DNA from: Sipunculus nudus
Taxonomy: Eukaryota > Annelida > Sipuncula > Golfingiida > Sipunculidae
Assembly: GCA_026874595.1 (NCBI GenBank)
Contig: CM049306.1
Coordinates: forward strand, 21,633,019-21,697,018
Direction: 5' to 3'
DNA: 64,000 nt
Numbering within the stretch: the first letter of the stretch is position 1; the number at the start of each line of letters is the position of its first letter. Both the position numbers and the translations under genes were made by a program. Shown here piece by piece: positions 46,746 through 64,000 of the stretch. Under the pieces are notes generated by a model. It made no database searches. It was not told where the DNA came from and saw only the letters and a list, made by a program, of their open reading frames with translations.

Positions 46746-48384
46746 GTTGGTATTGGCCTTAGCTTTTTTTTTTATTCGGAAAGGAATGTTTTCTTGAAGA
46801 TCACCAGTTCGATCCTCGAGAATGATTCAAAGGCAAGATGATACAATCTTGTTAAGACCCTCGCTGTGATGTTTTCACGAAGTTTTCTGAAACAAGTCTA
46901 GATGGCTTAACCATAAAAAATCGCTACATGCACACGGATACCTTCATCCTCATCAACAGGCCATGGACCTACTCTTGACAAGGGATTGGGTGTTTTCTCT
47001 TTCCATTTTTATAAATCAGTATTAAGGCAACCCTAAATCTCGATTTGGATATGCACTGGTCAAGCATTGATTTTGTCAACATAAAATTTCGATCGGTTTT
47101 TCGCTGTCCCAAATGGGGATGAGTTGAAATCACGATCGAGCTTAACCTCTGAACATAAATATCTATTTTTTTTTTTTTTATTTACCGGCCATATTATCAA
47201 CACAACAATTTAGAAGATGACATAATTTTTCATTCTTTTACCTACCTATGATAGCAAGGAAAGTGAAGACTGAGTATATTTCAATCATGGTTTCATTCTT
47301 CTAATCTTCATGACAGCGGGCGTATGTCGACATACATCAGGTTAACACCGAATGTTTTTTTACGACTAGAACACACTGTGTCCCATTTGTCCCGAATAAA
47401 ATCGATATTTTCGTTGCCGTCCTTCAAACTTACAAACAGTACACTGTATAAACGGAAATGACATGAACAATATAATATTTACAAAAAGAAATGTATGCCT
47501 GGTTACCAATAGTTAAGCCTGTCGTCTCTGAAATGAAGCAAAGCTATTTTAGCGCTTCATCTGACAGTCTGCATTTTTTTTTCATATGGCAGACAGTTTA
47601 ATACATTTATAGACATCCAGATACTTTAATTTTTTTGTCGTCAATAAAAATGATGTGTAGCTTCCACCATACCATCCCTGTTACTAGACGGGTTATTGAT
47701 TAATCTTTGTCAGTGACTAGGTCCAGCTAATAACCTTGACCCATGGGGGGGGGGGGGGGGGGGAGTGGGTGCTGATTCAGACATTTTTGTCGCTATTTAA
47801 GAAGGTATCCGTCAGGCAAATATGCTCGACAGACTCAGTTTTGAGGATTGTGGGCGTATATAAACGATTGTATATATACATTTAACATATATAAATAATC
47901 TTGATTCAGTATATCTTAATATCAAAATTCTTTCTACACTCTTTTAACGGAGCTTCTAAACCAGTTCCACCGTGTTTTGATTAAAACATGTATCTATATG
48001 AAATATCTGAATATCTGAATGTTATTGAAAATATTCTTTCAACTCATTACTCTCCTATAACGGCGCTGATAAACATAAACGTAATACATAGACGTTTGTT
48101 CGTTATTCAGGTCAATTTGACAAGCGGTCCCAACATATATGGAAGAAAGGGAGGATACCAGCCAACCCGTCATATATTATTTCATTGTCTGAAAGTCGCT
48201 CATGCACTAGGAAATATGTTGCGCAACATGTAACGGTATAGCTACGAGTAACCTAAACATTTTAAAGGCAAGATGTTTTATGTGCCAAGTGTATTTTGCG
48301 GAAGGCCACAAAGTACGGACAAAGTAACCCGGGAGCTGTTTCAGTCATTTGGTGTATACTGGCATATTTCTCCTGTTTCATGCT
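46746..48384. other. spacer up to the right-arm boundary
   Basis: No gene recognised. Contains a poly-G run at 47744-47763. Confidence 0.45.
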
Positions 48385-48521
48385 TGTGTGCCTTAACCGT
48401 TTATGGTAAGGATATACATATTTCCAACCTCCTGCAGATTAATAATAACTTATACTCCACAAACAAATACTTCGGAACACCTTTATCATTTTCTCTTTTC
48501 CTGTTTTAATTATTTATATTG

Positions 48522-49377
48522 TGTTACATGTATCAGTTGTATAATGTTGCGTGTATCTGATTTGTTATGCGCAAGGTTTGGCGTTGACATTCTGATTCGT
48601 GTAGCGCAGGCATAGGGCGTTGCTATGGCGTGTAGAGACACAGCGCTCGGTGTAATCTGTACTGGTTGAACCCTGGTGTTTAAACACAGCGCTCGCTGTC
48701 GTGCTAATCCGGAATTTTCTGGGCTTTCCGCGCTCTTTGAGCGCGTGTGTCTTGTTGTGTTCTTTGGGATGTTGTTACGACCCATAATGTAATAACCGGC
48801 CCATAATGTTATAACGGCCCATATTGTAATAAAAACGACCCATAATGTAATAATAGCCCGTAATGTAATAAAAATGGCCCATATTGTAATAAACATACCT
48901 TGCCCATATTGTAATAAAATCGCAAGTGGGTAAAACAGCCCATATTGTAATAAAATCGCAGGTGGGTAAAACGGCCAATAATTTTATAAATCAAATTTCA
49001 TGCAAATTAACCTAGACAATTCAAATATTGAATTTCTCGTGACACGAATGTGTAAGCGAACATACAAGTATGAAAAAGCACTGGATTACATAATGACTAA
49101 CTGTTTAAAACGGTGACCAAGCTAATATTAGCGAAATATGGCAATGATTCATGTTTATCCTTTTGTTGAATCAGTGTTTAAATAGGGTAATAAAGTATTT
49201 AAACAAAATAATATGATATATATTTATATATACGGCTGTAGTATTTTGGCTCCTTAAAAAGCCCAACAAAAAACACGTATTGAATGAATTTTGGGTTTGC
49301 TGAAAACACTTTAATATTTCTTCTGGCTACATTTCTAGGATTTATTTAAGCGCCTGGGTCCATAAAAACTAATACAC

Positions 49378-49424
<47 letters not shown>

Positions 49425-49902
49425 AATATTTTGTCAATTTTTACAGATTAAATATACAAACTCTCATTATCGATACATTTTAATGTATTTTAATTCTTTT
49501 GAGATATAAATGAAACTTTAAATTCCAGTGCGTTTTGCTCAATGTATCATAGAGAATATTTTATATGATCTCTCGAAACCTCCCGAGATTTAGAAATTAT
49601 AAATGTAGGTACTGCTGCAATTATTTGGTGCCCATATATGCATTGGTTAAGATGTCTTAGGTCAATATGTATAACACGTCGCATAGATTGAGAGCTTTCA
49701 ACACACGTATTTGAAGTTAAAACCTGGGTGCGTCATTCGTGCGATTCAAGAGTTTACAATTTAATTAAAAGAAAAAAATAGCCTAAACAACAAAACAACA
49801 ATTTGAAAATGCCGGTTTCTGTGTTCTAGAGGGAGAGCATAGGGCCCAGAGCCGGGAGATTCAGGCGCGTAGCCAGGTTTGAGCCAGGTTATATTATTAT
49901 TA

Positions 49903-49943
<41 letters not shown>

Positions 49944-51007
49944 CGTTATATTTTCGTGTATGAAAATACGATTTTTTTTTCAATTGTGAACCATGGTTTC
50001 ATTAAGGTTAGTAACAGGTTCATGGGGAGGGTATGGGAGGGGACAGGATATTAAGTAAATGACACTGAGCGTCTGCCCTGTCATTCTTGAGCTTAAACAT
50101 ATGTTATTACAATATAAATATGTTATTGCAATATGGGCCGTTTTTCCCACTTCCAGTTTTATTACAACATGGGTAGGGTATGATTATTACAATATGGGTC
50201 GTTTTTATTTCAGTATGGGCCGTTATTACAATATGGGGCATTTTTTATTACATTATGTGCCGTTATTACAGTATGGGCCAGTTTTATTACAATATGGGCA
50301 GGGTATGGTTATTACATTATGGGTCGTTTTTATTACTATATGGGCCGTTATTACAGTATGGGCCGGTTATTACATTATGGGTCGTAACAGATGTTCATGA
50401 AATAGAATTTTCTAGGCTTTGGGTGAAAAAGTTATAAATAGGGGCTGTGTTCAGAGCCGGCAGAGAAGAGAGAGAGAAAAAAAAGTTCCAGCGGACACGG
50501 ACGTGTGAGTCAGTTTTGGGACCTTTTCCTAATTGCAGAACCTATAGATAATCTTCGAACTTTGCAACAGATTTTATACAGTCTTCAGTTTGCCTTTTGG
50601 ATTATTAGCAGAACTTCACTTTTGGATTACAACAGAATGTTTTCGAGATAACATTGAAGTATTCTCTGAGAAGGTTTATGTGAACTGTACATCTGGATAA
50701 TATGTTTTAAAGAACTTGTTGAGATGTGACAGTGGTGGTATCCAGAATCAAAGCCTAGGATCCGGTAACTCTGGTACTGCACATTTTTTTGTTTTACTGT
50801 GTAATTGTATTGATTTAGTGTATTGTAATGTTAGGATTGTTGTAAGAATAAATTATAATTATTTGTTATAAAAGACACTGACTTCTTTATTCATTCCCCT
50901 AGACATTTCACGCTGCCTGGTGTTACAGAATCTGATTTTTATTTATCTCCGTAACAAAATTTATGCTCGTCATGACTACGTGATCTGTTGTCATTAGGTT
51001 CCGTAAC
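48522..51007 (+). mobile_element. LTR-like element, right arm (interrupted)
   Basis: Inverted counterpart of 19977-20837. It begins TGTTACATGTATC, has TATAAATAG near 50432 and AATAAA near 50846, and ends CCGTAACA. It is interrupted by the foldback element at 48773-50389. Confidence 0.5.
48773..50389. mobile_element. foldback-like DNA transposon, right arm only
   Basis: 1617 bp with TGTTACGACC and GGTCGTAACA ends. The terminal ~200 bp and ~330 bp are inverted arrays of a short unit GGCCCATA(A/T)TGTAATAA. A 5-bp target duplication GATGT lies at 48768-48772 and 50390-50394. The left arm (20575-20600) keeps the uninterrupted site GGGATGTTCATGAA. The middle is non-coding, with TA (49378-49421) and ATT (49891-49941) microsatellites. 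Confidence 0.85.
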
Positions 51008-52103
51008 AAGTGAAGAAAAATAAATGACCAATGACCATGGTTTACTGCAAATATGATTAAAATAAAATAGACGTCACAATACGAACCGTACCCTTGATCA
51101 CGAGCACTAAATTTTCATTGTTCAGGTTAAACTTCACTCAGAGAGGGGATTATTGCAATATGCGTTCTTTATAGATCTGGCAATTTTACTAATTGGCCAT
51201 TCTCAGCACAAACACAGCCTGCCACCCGCCATCTTCTTCGTGCTCTCCTATACTAGTACTTTGATGCATAGTGGATGGTGTGTGGTAAAAAGTGATAGCC
51301 CTAATATTTTTGGTGAATTCCAAGCAGGAATACATCATGCAACCGTTTGTAGATAATTTAACAGATTGTTTTACTGCTGAGACGATTCAGGAAATCCAGA
51401 CATTCCCATTCTCAACCTTAATCGTTTCAAAGAACGTTTAGGGGTTGGAATAGCGGTTTTGTTCATTTTAATGCTGTTGAGATTGTCACTAGAGAACTGT
51501 GACTTGTTTGTTTTATTATCTAGGTATTGCAGATGTAAGGGTAGTATATAACCTGATGATTGTTTCTATAAATTGCTGCATATTAATATGCCGTATCGTT
51601 TATCGATGTTAGCGTGGGAACGTAGGTTCAGTGAACTCAGGTGTTTTATTTGATGTTTATTTCAGTACAGTCATAATTCGGTAAGAATTGGATCTTGCCG
51701 GACTGAGTCTAGACGGCTTCCTGTAAAAGCATTGTTTAATGTATACTTGATTTTTCTATAACTTTTGTCTCTGGAGGCATTATTAAGTTAAAGACCCGAG
51801 AGTAAAGGCACAGTCTGGCAGTGTGTCAGTCCAGATGAGGGTCCAAGATTTGTCTGTAAACTGATCAGCAGGGGATGATTTCGAGATGTATTATATGTCA
51901 GCTAGAGTCTGCAGGCATATTAATAAAAGTTTTATATTAGGATTTATTTATTATTAATTATGTTTCAAACACAACCAATCTCAACTGAATTTAAAACTAT
52001 TTTTAAATTTGTTTAAGGTACATATCTGTGTGTATATAATTAGAATAGTTCTACATCTATTGTCATTGTTTCATTACACATATATCAATATTCTAATTGA
52101 ATA

Positions 52104-52147
<44 letters not shown>

Positions 52148-52531
52148 CATAATGTTAATATGATTTACAGACATATATTGTTTACATAAAAATTCGATGT
52201 TAATTTTAATTTTTAACATAATATAGTTACATTTTATTATATATTTATAATTATATATTAGACCCCTATATAAATGTGTGTGTGTATATATATATTATTA
52301 CACATTAATATCGAATGATTATAAAGAAATAATATAATATTATCTAATATAAGAATTGAAATACTATATATACCAATACATAAATACACTGATGTGTTTA
52401 TATGCATAGGTATTTATAAGTATTGAAAAGTCAGTGAATTAAATGAACATAATATTTAAATAATAACATAAAATAATAACAAATAACATAATATAGTTAC
52501 ATATTATTTTATATTTATATCAATTTATATG

Positions 52532-52604
<73 letters not shown>

Positions 52605-52852
52605 TAGCATATTATTATACATTAATGTCTTATATTTTAATAATGAATATAAAATAATACAAGGCCTACAGGCCTAATGCGAACTTGTGCAATGAGATTA
52701 CACCAGGTATAATGCTTCAATGCTGGACCATTACTTTTCAAGAACATTTGTAACATGTATATGAACAATGCAAGTACTAAACACTTAGAACAAGTAACAA
52801 TTAAACAAACATCACTGCTTCAATTCTGGCATGGGTGCACACAACACAAAAA

Positions 52853-54600
52853 CTAGAATATGGGTAGTCAACAAGCGACTACGTGTATCCGCCGAAATCA
52901 GAGTAGGAAAGGTGAAGTGAGGCATGGATTGAGTGGCAAGGGGAAATAGAGTGAGGTGTGTTGCATAATAGCCTGGATGTCTGCAGCCGATATGTGTATG
53001 TAGGTTGCGCCTTCTACCCCAAAATCCAGAAAGCTGTCCAAGATGTACAAACATGCAAAATTTTAGGCAGATAAGTCAAACCACTACTGAGATATGAGTG
53101 ATTTTAGCCCATGGCAGAAAAACAGACGGGTGCTATGCAAAAATGGTGGCGCCACCTGTTTTGCGTATGATAAAGAGCTATGTGAAATCTATAAACATGC
53201 AAATTTTTTGCGAAATCGTTCAAATGGTTCCTGAGATATGAGCTTGAATGTCTGCAGCGTAAATTTGAATGTATGTGGCGCCACCTGTCATTAAACAAGA
53301 AAGCTGTCAAGGATGTATAAACATGCAAAATTTCAGGTGGATAAGTCAAACCACTGCCGAGATATGAGTGATTTTATCCCAAGGCAGATGAACAGATTGA
53401 CGCTGTGCAAAAATGGTGGCAGGTGGCGACACCAGTTTTGCGTATGATAAAGACCTATGGGAGATCTATACACATGCAAAATTTCAGGGGGATATGTCAA
53501 ACCGGTCCTGAGATATAAGCCTTAATGTCTGCAGCATATACATGAATGTAGGTGGCGCCACCTGCCACAAAATCCAGAAAGCTATCTAAGATGTATAAAC
53601 CTGCAAAATTTTAGACAGATATGTCAAACCACTGCCGGGATATGAGTGATTTTATGCCACGGGAAACAAATAGACCGATGCTGTGCAAAAATGATTGCAG
53701 GTGGCACCACCAGTTTTGCGTATGATAAAGAGCTAAGTGAGATCTATAAACATGCAAAATTTTTGCCAAATCGGTCAAATGGTTCCTGAGATATGAGCTT
53801 AAATGTCTGCAGCGAAATATGAATGTAGGTGGCGCCACCTGTCATAAAATTAAGTAAGCTGTCAAGGATGTATAAACCTGCAAAATATCAGGTGGATAAG
53901 TGAAACCACTGCCGAGATATGAGTGATTTTATCCCGATGCAGATGAACAGATTGACGCTGTGCAAAAACGGTTACAGGTGGCACCACCAGTTTTGCGTAT
54001 GATAAAGAGCTATGGGAGATCTATAAACATGCAAAATTTTGGCCCAACTGGACAAACGGTTCCCAAGATATGAGCTTGGATGTCTGTAGCTAAAACGTGA
54101 ATGTAGGTGGCGCCACCTGTCATAAAATCAAGAAAGCTGTCCAGGATGTATACACATGCAAAATTTCAGGTGGGTAAGTCCAACCAATGCAGAGATATGT
54201 GTTTTTACCCTAAGGCAGATGAACAGTTGGACGCTGTGCAATGATTGTTGCAGGTGGCGCCACCATTTTAGTGTATGTTATAAAGCTTTCCAAGGGCTAC
54301 ATTTGTGGAAAATCTTTAGCCTTATCAGTCAAACGGTTCCCGAGATATGTGGGTTTATGTGTGGAAAAAGACGTACAAATGGACGCTGGGCAGAGAGGAA
54401 AGGTCAGAGGTCAACCAAAAATGAGGGCGCAGCAGTTCACATGTGACCGATCATAATTCTGAATTTTAAAAATTATACCCAGTGGTTATGGAGGAGTTCT
54501 CCGGAATCCTTTGTGGCCATGGCGGCAGCGTCGGTGTCCGACTGAAAACATAGTATCTGCAAAACTCGGTTTGAGCGGATACAATGATTGTAGCTGGCAC
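52853..54600 (-). mobile_element. HINE/pearl-like element, right-arm copy
   Basis: Counterpart of 15146-17175: CTAG at 52853-52856, hairpin, GTATCCGCC, then cores with GGTGGCGCCACC near 53140, 53275, 53555, 53830, 54103 and 54254. Confidence 0.65.
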
Positions 54601-54849
54601 CATCAGTCTTATATACTGTTATGGAGTAGGAAAGTGCATATTTGTGACTTAACACATATTTCAAGGAATATTTCACATTTTATATTTCACAAATACATGT
54701 CAGACTGAACAATGAATGACTTCTCATAATTGATGACACCCGCCAACCAGTCATCCGGTCACACACATATAGGCTTCTCTCCCAGTTTAATCAGAGAACA
54801 GTACACCAAACCATTAAGGTCTATTTTAAGTCTGTACAAACAGAAATAG

Positions 54850-55346
54850 TGTCACAGAATGACTTATGTGTTTAGTCTTTATGAGGGAATGGTAGAACAC
54901 AATTAAAACATGTTATTTTATGAGACTCCGCATGTGTATATAAGCACTGTCCTCCAAATAGCACTGTAGGTCAGTCTATAACTGGATGTATGTCAGGTCA
55001 GACTTGGGATTTTCCATGGAACTTTTGTCCAATCAGATCTCACGAAAGGTAGGAGGAACACTTATAGCTCTGATGTAATTGTGACCGACTTTGGGTCATC
55101 CAATAAGGTGTAGCTTTTATGACGAAATGCAGAAATATGGATATGTACGTCTCATATGTCACGTGAAAGCTCTGTAACAAAACTATCTGTAGTGCGCACT
55201 GAGAGTCAGAGAGATTCAGGGAGGCTGGGCGGCTCTCTCAGAGAGAGAGACTGTCCCAGACCGCTTGCTATTGAATAAAGACTTCTGTCATCAAACTGGT
55301 CTTGGAACATTGTCTGCCACGCGCATCAGCACCCGTATGTGATTCA
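54850..55346 (+). mobile_element. LTR-like sequence, right arm
   Basis: 497 bp, TGTCACAG start, TATATAAG near 54938, AATAAAG near 55273, TGTGATTCA end. A poly-C run (from 55496) lies downstream where the left arm has a shorter poly-G run. Confidence 0.5.
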
Positions 55347-58300
55347 GTGTGGGGACATCCCCAACCCCACATTGTATCATTATGGTGCAGACCGGGTCCC
55401 GTATCATTATGGTGGATGAACCGGGATTCACTTCCAGCACATCAGCTCCAGAAAAACGGACAATGCTGCCAGCTAGAGTGAAGAATGAAGAACCCCCCCC
55501 CCCCCCCCCCCCCCCAGCCACAGGCGCCATTGACTGGTCTCCCATCTCACAACTGCATTGGAACGTCAACCTAGATGTCTACAGCATCACAGTCTAACAT
55601 CAAGAATGTCATCTCTGCTGCTGAAGGTATCAAACTTTGCTCAGAACTCTCTCTTCAAACTTTAACTTGGCTGCAGTTTCTCAGTGCTCTGCTTGAGAAG
55701 ATCAAAGACTCTCTCTGTATCTTTAAACCAAAAGGACACTGTAATCAGCATATTGCTTTAACCGTGACTTCAAGTTGCAAAAATGACATTTTTCGCTAAA
55801 AAATGTGCTGTGATATCTCAACCTGTGATCATCATTGTTCCTGACCAGCCACATAAAATAATCAATATCAGGACAAGCCAGCTTCGGGCCTATGTCAACA
55901 ATACTACTGGCCGTACCACGTGCACTGTGTTTTGTGTGACAACAAGTCCTCGCTATGTTCCTGCAACTACCAGAAGCAGATTCGCCGTTCTACCGCAATC
56001 TTCTGTATCACCTTCCATACCATGACTCCAGAAAGAAAAAAAGAAGCCAAGTCAGCAGATAAGACCACAGACGACCCAAAGAAGACAAGATTTCCTGAGG
56101 TAATGAAAACTAAACAAGAGACAACGAAGAGATATATACATATGACCAATGTCAGACTGATATGTCAAACCCCTCCTGTGAAATAAGCAGGTACATATAC
56201 TGTGCAAAAGTCAATGTAGGTGGCACCACCTGTCTTGTAAATGGGAATACCATCAAAGACGCATAGACAGGTATCAGTCCAATACATCAAATTTCCCCAG
56301 AGTTTGATGCACTGGGCTGACAAAGCTTAGGTGAGTAAGGCAGTTGCCCCCAAGTGACCTGTGACAAATTGCTGCCTCAAGCTACTACACTGAGTGAACT
56401 CTTGACCTGCACCTGGCTAGACTGAGTGAACTTTTGACCTGTACCTGGCTGCACTGAGTGAACTCTTGACCTATACCTGGCTGCACTTCTTCCAATCCTG
56501 GCACTGTGCCAAAACTATATATAGAGCTGACATCATCTTGACCAATGGCCAACATCAAGGCACTGGCAATCTGCCACTGGTAAACCAAGTGCTGCCATCT
56601 GTTCACAAAAGTGGTCCCTACTTGAAATAACTTTGAAATTTATTTTCCCAAAACAAAATGCTTTTCAGTTGACTTTATATAAAAAAAAGATGTCAGGAAT
56701 ATATGTTAATTATTATGGATGCATACTGAATGCAAAATTAAAATACATATATATCATTGATGGCAAATTCTAGAATTAAGTTGAGTAGGGATACCAATAA
56801 TTTATAATCCCATACAGTTGTCTTTATATAGCCACAGAGAGCTGAATATCCATGATTGTAACATTGCCTGGTATGATGAATAACTTAAATCATAAATTTA
56901 AATGTTTTAAAAGCTTTCAAAAAAAATTTTTGTCAATATTAACCAAATATAACCTGAAATCTAAATGTCTAGTGGCATGATGTAATAGATGCTTATAAAC
57001 TGGTGCCAGGCTAGATGTAACTGTATCACACACCCAACATATATGGTAAAATGACTCAATTCAATCTCCATAATTCAGCCAAAAATCATTCATGTGGAAC
57101 CATTAATGACAATTATTATAAGAATTTATGTAGGGATTATTCTTGTAAAATATTTAACAAACTGGCATCAGTGGCATCAGTCGAAAAACGTTTCGCAAGT
57201 TCATAACTCATATAGGAAGATACAGCAAACTGGTTAAGTTCAGCTTCCTGTAACTCAGCCAAAAAGCACTGAATCAAAACCATTTGAACAAACTTGAATT
57301 ATCAACATCTGAGGATAATTAATGTGTGAGATTTAAGAATTTAGCCCAGTGGTTTTTGAGAAGAAGATCTTTGTAGCAGCTGAGCTAAAATGGGCTGTTA
57401 TGGCATATGACTAAATTCAGCTTCCTATAACTTAGCCAAAAGTCACTGAAAAGAGACCATTTGAACAAGCTTCAGAAAGCACTAACCTAGGATCATTTCT
57501 GTGCGATATTAAACATTTTGGCCATGTGGTTTCAGAGAAGAAGTTTTTTGTAGCCCTCAGTGTCATACAGGCACTAATGACCCCATAACAAAAAAGGCCG
57601 ATGCAGGTGGCGCCACCAATACCTCAATTTCAGATATGACCTATGTGACCAACATTGGCATAAAATTTGGTGATGATAGCTCCAGCCGTTTCTGAGATTG
57701 TAATTTTAATATGCTTTTTTTGCACAGTTAACAAAGTTCAACCTCCTGTAACTCAGCCAAATATCTCCGAACTGGAACCATTCGAATAAACTTGAGAAAG
57801 ACTGTTCCAGGGATCATTTCTGTGAAATATTGGACAATTTGGCTGGACAGTTCCGGAGAAGAAGATTTTTAAAGCTTTTTTAGCTTTTTCCCTATAAAAC
57901 CTAAGAAAATGCAGTTAGAAAAAAAATAAACAAAATCCGATATAGATTTTTTGGATGACTGACAATTTGCAACAAATTTGGTGATGCTAGCTCCTGCCAT
58001 TTTTGAGATAGCTATGGTTAACGTACAGACGACGCACGACGTACGACGCACAACGCACGACACACGACGGACGACGCCGCACCATCACATAAGCTCACAG
58101 GTTCGCTAATAATATAATATAAGAATTAAAATACTATGTATACCAATACATATATACACTGATGTGTTTATATGCATAAGTATTTCTTAAGCATTGAAAA
58201 ACCTGAATTAAATGAACATGAAGTGTGAAAATGTACCTTGAAAGCCCTTAAATCTAGGAAAGTATGGCAGGACTAGACTTGTACCCTGCACAAACAATGG

Positions 58301-59907
58301 TTGACAAAACCCTCGTAAAGCCATATAAATTATATAAAACAATTAATGGGCGACACTGGACAACCTATTGACATATACTTATGTTAAGGAAAACGCTTCT
58401 AAGATACGATTATTTATAATTATCTCCGGGTTTTACCGTTATTGGCTGCTTTCAATCAGTGAATCCAAGCTTGTTGATGCCGACATGCAAACTCTGACAT
58501 GAAGCAGCGTCATGAACCAGGGTCGAATTCTTCAGTTTTTCGCAAATAGTGATCTTTTACTGGTCTTTTCATGTTAATAACCACACAGGACTTCATTGTA
58601 ATTAATTGAGATAAATACTCATTCTTACACTAAAGCGATCCTCGCCAACACGCACGCCGCCTAGTGGTAGAAGTTTGAAACGGTTAATTATGCGTGGGCA
58701 AATCTGCACAGCATGTTTGATTGTGGTGAAGGATGACATATTGCTCAAAATTGCCCATTTTAGCATTTGCATGATAATACACTTTAACAGCCATTCACAG
58801 CATTTTGTCAGTGGGTGTTTCGAAAGGCGACAAGAAATAAGGAGAAAATGTACTTGAAAGAAAAGGGAGAAATAAAAGGAGTGAGGATATATAAGAAAAA
58901 AAGCAACGGTTGGATCTTTGGAACGCCTATTAATGTCTGTATTGTAGAACATGGGGAAAATGAAACTGAAAGAGACAAGGAAAAAAAAAAGAAAAAGAAC
59001 CCTTCAATTTGTCTATATATATAAAAGTTCAGATCTTTCCCTGCTAAATCATTCGACGTTTTTCATGCATTGCTGAACTTGGGATTTTATTGAAATGTAT
59101 CTAATATAGAGACAACGGGGCAAAACAAACGCTCAAAAGTCAAAAGTCACATTTTATTTTTTTTTTTCGTATTATAAGCTGACATACTAATGAAAAGAGT
59201 ATTGATGAGTATTTGTCGTGGCCTCATAGTAAACGTCAGAAGCGAAGCACATAATCTGCAATGTATCGCTCAAGCGTACTATGGCTAGAAACCATATGAT
59301 ACAGAACCGTACGCGTACAGATAGGACCACAAAATGTGCCCTCGTGAGGGAGTGAACACCACCGAGGGGATATGCATAGATATTTAGTATTGTGCATCAA
59401 CTATAATCCCTTGCTGTTAATAAGAATTTCAATTTTTGTACTGTGTATGAGACTTTCTGCTAGCAAACGGGCCCTTTTAAAATTTAAATATTACCACATG
59501 CAAATGAACACTACAATTGTGCGAACATGAATTTGCAACTCTATATTTATTATGGCAAGTAATTGAAAAAGTTCAGTATTTTGTATTTACCTTCTTAAAA
59601 GTATTTATAATAGTATTTAAAGCCGTTTATATGATAAATCATCATATATCAGAGAGCAAACAAAGAATAAACTTAAATATTTAGATAAATTATTATGATA
59701 TAATATATATATATATAAAATATCAACGGAGCCAAAACATGTATATTCTAAATCAAAGATATAGTGATATGTAGATACATATAATTGTTTTGTATGTGGA
59801 TACTTAATTGGGTAGAGTCCATGTTATTCAATAACAATAATCAAATTTGGCAATTAAATATTTGTTAGAGATAAAGTGTAATATATCAAAGGATCTAAAC
59901 CATAACA

Positions 59908-64000
<4,093 letters not shown>

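Larger units (their letters stand above)
52679..58106. mobile_element. composite DNA element with GCGAACYTGTG ends, right arm
   Basis: Inverted copy of 11498-17349. It begins GCGAACTTGTG (one mismatch), ends CACAGGTTCGC, and is flanked by TAAT on both sides. Shorter than the left copy, mainly through fewer HINE core units. Confidence 0.6.

Noticed and set aside
48403-48615. 70-codon frame repeated in both arms
   Set aside because: Overlaps the start of the LTR-like element and the arm boundary; no coding signature beyond arm identity.

Overview
The window is animal nuclear DNA: AT-rich, mostly non-coding, with short coding exons bounded by GT/AG splice sites and packed with transposons and microsatellites. 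The repeat types suggest a mollusc, probably a bivalve. They include Helentron-associated elements with tandem cores resembling the 'pearl' family of oysters, ~180-bp tandem arrays and a tRNA-like short retroelement. The organism call is an inference. No bacterial-type operon, CRISPR array or rRNA is present.

The backbone is a very large inverted repeat. A left arm (about 4347-20974; it may extend left, but its partner would lie outside the window) is matched in reverse complement by a right arm (about 48385-64000, cut by the window end). The loop between them is about 27.4 kb. Each arm ends an ABCC-family (MRP1-like, multidrug-resistance-associated) ABC transporter gene, and the two genes face each other tail to tail. 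The left gene (+, exons from 716 to 9664) covers the second half of transmembrane domain 2 and all of nucleotide-binding domain 2 (NBD2). The right gene (-, 64000 to 59908) covers NBD2. Exon lengths, phases and nearly all residues agree between the two. In both, Walker A, signature, Walker B and H-loop are intact, so both look functional as far as can be seen.

The loop holds a third ABCC copy on the minus strand (24712 to 33246, with possible remnants to 34839 and at 41.2 kb). It has an in-frame stop, a frameshifted exon, a displaced splice donor, and no exons for the NBD2 entry and Walker A. It is best read as a decaying pseudogene.

Mobile DNA fills the rest. There is a 413-bp TRIM-like element whose LTR-like ends carry a tRNA-type A box/B box, with a 3.9-kb CMC-type DNA transposon inserted into one end. 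A foldback-like transposon (48773-50389) lies in the right arm only, with the empty site preserved in the left arm. Other elements are hAT, pogo-like and unclassified MITEs, Helentron-associated elements with GGTGGCGCCACC cores, solo LTRs, and a degenerate Ty3/Gypsy integrase tail with its 3' LTR. Within the arms, the indels between the two copies show what was inserted or lost after the duplication.
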